DNA of 64,000 nucleotides from CAIURC01 sp043777315 (lineage in GTDB: Bacteria > Verrucomicrobiota > Verrucomicrobiia > Chthoniobacterales > Chthoniobacteraceae). The stretch is from positions 62,001 to 126,000 of the forward strand of contig JAYVPW010000058.1 of the NCBI GenBank assembly GCA_043777315.1, in the 5' to 3' direction. The notes below the pieces were generated by a model. The model had not been told where the DNA came from, did not search any database, and saw nothing but the letters and a program-made list of their open reading frames with translations. Positions 60,499 to 64,000 of the stretch are shown here, in pieces. The first letter of the stretch is position 1. Each line of letters starts with the position of its first letter. The position numbers and the translations under genes are program-made.

Positions 60499-61563
60499 TT
60501 ATTTCGAGAGCAGCGCGAGCGTCCGGCGCACGTTTTCCTCGATCGAAAATCGCGCCCCGAGCTCGATCAGACGGGGCCGGATCGCGGCGCGCTTTTCGGC
60601 GGAAGCCCAACGCTCGATCGCTCGCGCCACCGTCTCCACGTCAGCGGGATCGTCGAGCACTTCGCCGTCCCGGCCGGGCTCGATGATTTCTGAAAAGCCA
60701 TTGTGCCGCGTCGTGAGGACGGGCAGCCCGGCGGCGAGCGCTTCGAGACAGGCATTCGAGAACGGATCGTAAATCGTCGGCAGCAAAAACGCGTCGGCGG
60801 CGGCGAGCAGGCGCGGGATGTCGGCGCGCGGGCCGAGGTGGCGCACGCGGCGGGAGCCGGGCATCGAGCGCGGATTGCCGCGTCCGGCGACGAGCAGCGT
60901 CGGGCGCGCGAGATTGGCGGCATTCATCGCTTGCATGGCGCAGCGAAGGCCTTTTCGCTCCCAGCCGGAGCCGGCGAAAAGGACGACGTAATCGAGGGGG
61001 TCGAGCCCCAGCTCACGGCGCACTTCGGCGCGCGCGCCGGGCGGGAAATCGGGAGTGGGAACGCCGTTGTAAACGACGTGAATCCGCTCCGCCGCGCAGC
61101 CGAAGCGGCCCTCGATCTCGCCTTTCACCATGCGCGAATTCGCGATCACCAGCTTCGCTCCGCCGTCCCGGAAGAGGCTCGTCTCCAGCTCCAGCAGCGC
61201 GGCATTTTTGGGATTGAATGCGTGCAGCATTTTCTTCCACGCCGGTTCACTTTTCGCCCGCCGCTCCAGCCACCCGGCGTGGACGCCGTCGCCCGCGCGA
61301 TAGGCATCGCAGCGCCAGACGCGCTCGAGGCTGAACAGAAAATCGCAATGCTCGTGGGGCCGAGTCCGCTCCAGCGCATCGGCGAAAGCGCGCGGAGAAC
61401 GACCCGCCACGCGGATGATTTCCCCGCGCCACCCCGCCCACTCACCCGAAGCGAAAAGCACGCACTGATGCCCCGCCAGCGCCGCGGCGTCCGCAAAACG
61501 GCGCAAATACGCCTCAGCACCACCCGTCGGCGAAAAGCCGCGTCGAACCAAACCGAGTTTCAT
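60499..61563 (-). CDS. GT4-family glycosyltransferase (GT-B fold)
   Basis: 354 aa from the ATG at 61561-61563. N-terminal KLGLVRRGFSPTGGAEAYLR; C-terminal GT4 motif near DAFLLPTIYDPFSNACLEAL and AAGLPVLTTRHNGFSEIIEPG, where the E of the EXXXXXXXE block is in IIEPGRDGEVLDDP. Such enzymes transfer activated sugars to lipopolysaccharide or capsule. Its first residues are typical of WaaG-like proteins that use UDP-glucose, but the donor is not proven. It is divergent from another glycosyltransferase, forming a glycan cluster with the following genes. Confidence 0.9.
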   Translation of the reverse strand: MKLGLVRRGFSPTGGAEAYLRRFADAAALAGHQCVLFASGEWAGWRGEIIRVAGRSPRAFADALERTRPHEHCDFLFSLERVWRCDAYRAGDGVHAGWLERRAKSEPAWKKMLHAFNPKNAALLELETSLFRDGGAKLVIANSRMVKGEIEGRFGCAAERIHVVYNGVPTPDFPPGARAEVRRELGLDPLDYVVLFAGSGWERKGLRCAMQAMNAANLARPTLLVAGRGNPRSMPGSRRVRHLGPRADIPRLLAAADAFLLPTIYDPFSNACLEALAAGLPVLTTRHNGFSEIIEPGRDGEVLDDPADVETVARAIERWASAEKRAAIRPRLIELGARFSIEENVRRTLALLSK

Positions 61564-61665
61564 GGTGGTGGGATTTGGTTTTCGGGTTGGTGATTCACGG
61601 GTGATTTCCGTTTGCACGGGGCATCGGCATTCCCGCCCCACATCGCGGCGGCGCGGCGGGAGAAG

Positions 61666-61737
61666 CGAAGCAGGAAAATAGGAAAACAGGAACGAGCGGG
61701 AAACTCCGACTCCTGTTTTTCTGTTTTCCTGCTTATC
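61666..61737. repeat. Inverted octamer-array element, sister of that at 49581
   Basis: AGCAGGAAAATAGGAAAACAGG on the left (given as 61670-61691) and CCTGTTTTTCTGTTTTCCTGCT on the right (about 61713-61734) form an inverted pair around a 21-base centre. The element fills the gap between the two glycosyltransferase genes. It differs from the 49581 element in unit number. Confidence 0.8.
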
Positions 61738-61776
61738 CGTTCGGGAAGCTCAGTGCCGCGCACCCGGCGTTTCCAA

Positions 61777-62955
61777 ATGTCTCTTCCCACGAATCTTCTC
61801 TACGCCACCTCCGCGCGCCTCGGCGGCAGCGGGCTCGATGCCGTGGCGCTGGAGACGCTGCGCGGAGCCGAACGCGCGGGGATTCTCGGAGAGGCGATCA
61901 CGTTCGACAATCGGCAGACCGAGATCCCGCCGGAGCGCATCCGGACACTCGCGCGGCATCCGGTGCGGATGCTCTCGTGGTTCGTCGAGCGGGAGTTTTA
62001 TTACGGGGCGAAAAAACACGCGCTCGACCGGGAAGCCGCGCGGATGCTGCATCGCGGAGCCTTCGATCTTTTCCACGGCTGGTCCGGCGAATGCGTGCGG
62101 ACGCTGCGCGAGGCGAGGCGGCGCGGCATCCCGAGCATGATCGAAATCCCGACGTGGCATCGGCACAAAGGCAGAACCAAGCCGGAGCGGCTGACGCAAT
62201 CCGAGCGCGAACGCGCGGCCTTTCGCGGGATCGCCGGATGGAAAAATGGGCTCCTCATTTCGCGGCAGCAGATGCTGGAGGAGTATGCGCTGGCCGACCT
62301 CATTCTCGTGCTTTCGGAAAAGGCGGAGGAGACGTTTCTGTTGGCGGGAGTGGCGAAGGAGAAGCTCTTCCGGCATCAGCGCGGGGTCGATGTGGCGCGC
62401 TTCACGCCGGCGGAAAAAACGCCGGACATTTTCCGCGCGGTCTTCGTCGGCGCGCTGATCGAGCGGAAGGGCGTGCATCATCTTTTGCGCGCGTGGAAGG
62501 CGCTGAATCTGGGCGACGCGGAACTGGTGCTGGTCGGCACGGTGCATCCTGAAATGGAGAAATGGCTGCGCGAATTCGGGAGCGAAAACGTGAAGCTGCC
62601 GGGCTTCGTCCCGAACGTGGAGGAATGCTACCGCTCGGCGGCGGTGCACGTATTTCCGTCGAGCTGTGAAGGCTCGGCGAAGACGACCTACGAAGCGGCG
62701 GCGTGCGGGCTGCCACAAATCACCACGCGCGAATCCGGCGATGTGGTGAGCGACGGCGTGAACGGAATCGTGATCCCGCCGGACGATCCCGACGCGATCG
62801 CATCGGCGCTCGCGCGGCTGCACGGCGACCGGGATTGGTGCGCGCGACTCGGCTCGGCGGGGCGGCGGCGCGTGGTGGAAAATTTCACATGGGAGCATTT
62901 CCGCGCGCGCCTGCTGGAGGCGTATGGCGCGGCGATGGAGATGGGCGCGAAATGA
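61777..62955 (+). CDS. Glycosyltransferase family 4 (GT-B fold)
   Basis: 392 aa from the ATG at 61777. N-terminal LYATSARLGGSGLDAVALET; C-terminal GT4 domain with AVFVGALIERKGVHHLLRAW, VLVGTVHPEMEKWLREFGSE, and the donor-binding block VHVFPSSCEGSAKTTYEAAA-CGLPQITTRESG, where E of SCEGSAKTTYE aligns to the family E-x7-E. It is the second enzyme of the glycan cluster; the GT9 gene follows after an inverted repeat element. Confidence 0.9.
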   Translation: MSLPTNLLYATSARLGGSGLDAVALETLRGAERAGILGEAITFDNRQTEIPPERIRTLARHPVRMLSWFVEREFYYGAKKHALDREAARMLHRGAFDLFHGWSGECVRTLREARRRGIPSMIEIPTWHRHKGRTKPERLTQSERERAAFRGIAGWKNGLLISRQQMLEEYALADLILVLSEKAEETFLLAGVAKEKLFRHQRGVDVARFTPAEKTPDIFRAVFVGALIERKGVHHLLRAWKALNLGDAELVLVGTVHPEMEKWLREFGSENVKLPGFVPNVEECYRSAAVHVFPSSCEGSAKTTYEAAACGLPQITTRESGDVVSDGVNGIVIPPDDPDAIASALARLHGDRDWCARLGSAGRRRVVENFTWEHFRARLLEAYGAAMEMGAK

Positions 62956-62980
62956 GAACAGTCCGCGAGCATCGGCTCCA

Positions 62981-63140
62981 GGTAGCGCACTCGTCCCGAG
63001 TGCTGGTTTCGGCGTCCCGCCGAATCGAACTTTCGACAACGCGCGATGTCTGTGCGAGAGCGCGCATTCCCACCGCGCGCGGCTTTAAAAGTCCGTCGCG
63101 GCGGGACGCCGCGACCAGCACTCGGGACGAGTGCGCTACC
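62981..63140. repeat. Inverted-repeat element with 26-base perfect ends (MITE-like, 160 bp)
   Basis: Left end 62981-63006 and right end 63115-63140 are perfect 26-base inverted copies (start GGTAGCGCACTCGTCCCGAG). An inner pair GGCGTCCCGCCG and CGGCGGGACGCC extends complementarity to more than 40 bases with a short break. The centre of about 75 bases shows no coding. It is a non-autonomous repeat, unrelated in sequence to the others listed here. Confidence 0.9.
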
Positions 63141-63151
63141 CGGAGCTGCCG

Positions 63152-64000
63152 ATGAAGATCCTCGCGCTGCAGCTCAAGCGCATCGGCGATCTCGTGCTCA
63201 CGGCACCGGCGCTGGCGGTGCTGCGGCGGCGGTTTCCGGCAGCGCGGATCACGCTCGCGGTGGGGGAGGGTTGCGCGGAGTTGCTGCCGGCGATTCCGGG
63301 GATCGATGAGCGGCTCGCGGGGTCGAATTGGACGACGTGGCGGCGGCTGATTTCGACGCGGTTCGATGTCTGCCTCGACTTCACAGGCAACGACCGCTCG
63401 GCCTTTTTCACCCTGCTCTCGCGCGCCCGCCAGCGGGTCGCTTTCGAGTCGGTGAAACGGTCACGCACCCGCGCTCTGGCTTACAATCGGCTCGTCGATT
63501 CGCCGGTCCGCGAGCACCACACGATCGACCATTATTTGCATCTCCTCCGCGGTCTCGACGCCGCTCCCGCAGGCGAGGAATCCGCACCCCTGGCGCTCGA
63601 ATTGCCTGCGGAAATTCTGGCCAAATCGGTGGGGCTGGCTGGCGGTGGGCCATTCGTGGTGATCCATCCCGGGACCGCGCGCGCGGAGAAATTCTGGCTG
63701 CCCGAGCGCTGGGCGGAAGTGATCGTGCACATTCGCCGCGTGCACGGAATCGAGTGCGTGATCACCGGTGGGGCGGGGGATTTGGAACGCGAGCACATTG
63801 CGCAAATCCAGCGCGCGCTCGCGACCCCGTGCCTCGATTTGTCCGGCAAAATCAACCTGCTCGAATTCGCGACCGTGATCGCCAAATCAAGCGCCTGCCT
63901 GAGTTGCGACACCGCTGCGGTGCATCTCGCCGCGGCTTTTGCCATTCCACAAATCGCCCTTTACGGACCGACGAATCCCTTCCACTGGCGACCGCGGCAC
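63152..64000 (+). CDS. Glycosyltransferase family 9 (heptosyltransferase-like), partial
   Basis: 283 codons from the ATG at 63152 to the window end, missing only the C-terminal part. N-terminal KILALQLKRIGDLVLTAPAL is the GT9 nucleotide-binding start; VVIHPGTARAEKFWLPERWA, VITGGAGDLEREHI, and CLSCDTAAVHLAAAFAIPQI-ALYGPTNPFHWRP fit ADP-heptose:LPS transferases. It would add a heptose or another sugar to a lipid A core or similar glycan. It is third in the glycan cluster. Confidence 0.93.
   Translation, partial: MKILALQLKRIGDLVLTAPALAVLRRRFPAARITLAVGEGCAELLPAIPGIDERLAGSNWTTWRRLISTRFDVCLDFTGNDRSAFFTLLSRARQRVAFESVKRSRTRALAYNRLVDSPVREHHTIDHYLHLLRGLDAAPAGEESAPLALELPAEILAKSVGLAGGGPFVVIHPGTARAEKFWLPERWAEVIVHIRRVHGIECVITGGAGDLEREHIAQIQRALATPCLDLSGKINLLEFATVIAKSSACLSCDTAAVHLAAAFAIPQIALYGPTNPFHWRPRH

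Overview
The window looks like the chromosome of a high-GC member of the Verrucomicrobia/Planctomycetes group, most likely Verrucomicrobia. Supporting signs are a DUF1501 protein next to a large DUF1549/DUF1553 protein with an N-terminal cytochrome-c-like CxxCH motif, a secreted PQQ-repeat protein beginning with the typical WPQWRGPNRD motif, a 1292-aa surface protein with an N-terminal LESRIAPA sorting-like motif, divergent TPR and ExbB/ExbD genes, and many short heptamer/octamer tandem repeats and inverted-repeat elements. No rRNA, tRNA or CRISPR array was recognised.

Layout. 1-7 kb: two TPR proteins face an ExbB-ExbD-ExbD operon and a BatA-like VWA membrane protein. 6.8-8.3 kb: three small accessory genes, the last AT-richer and unknown. 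8.3-11.8 kb: an aminotransferase/LysR pair and a PQQ-repeat protein. 11.9-20.3 kb: a tightly overlapping recC-recB-recD operon. 20.3-25 kb: the DUF1501 and cytochrome/DUF1553 pair. 25-26.8 kb: an ORF6N regulator and two iron-sulfur-type genes. 27-36 kb: a defence island with a controller-type HTH, C5 cytosine methyltransferase, HNH nuclease, TcmP, a three-Cys radical-SAM protein, two uncharacterised genes, an opposed HigB/HigA-ImmA toxin-antitoxin pair, a shortened AIPR protein and Vsr. 36-39.1 kb: a COG0523 GTPase, a GcvH-like protein and a cysteine desulfurase. 39.3-43.2 kb: the surface protein. 43.4-47.3 kb: a membrane glycosyltransferase, mnmG and cdd, with two parS-like palindromes in mnmG. 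47.5-56.3 kb: the pyruvate dehydrogenase complex (pdhA, pdhB, pdhC, lpd), interrupted between pdhC and lpd by three opposite-strand accessory genes. 56.3-60.4 kb: an unknown gene, a two-component system, a PepSY-like secreted protein and a YebC regulator. 60.5-64 kb: three glycosyltransferases, the last cut by the window end.

How the parts fit. RecBCD and the 27-36 kb island together are an anti-foreign-DNA investment: the methyltransferase marks self DNA, the HNH protein is the likely cognate nuclease, and Vsr would repair the T:G mismatches that m5C deamination creates. TcmP and the radical-SAM protein sit inside this operon by 4-bp overlaps and are the least understood part. The palindrome just upstream of the HTH gene resembles an operator for a restriction-modification controller protein. 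The mobile or repetitive fraction is made of non-coding inverted-repeat elements and heptamer repeats, two of which lie inside coding sequence.
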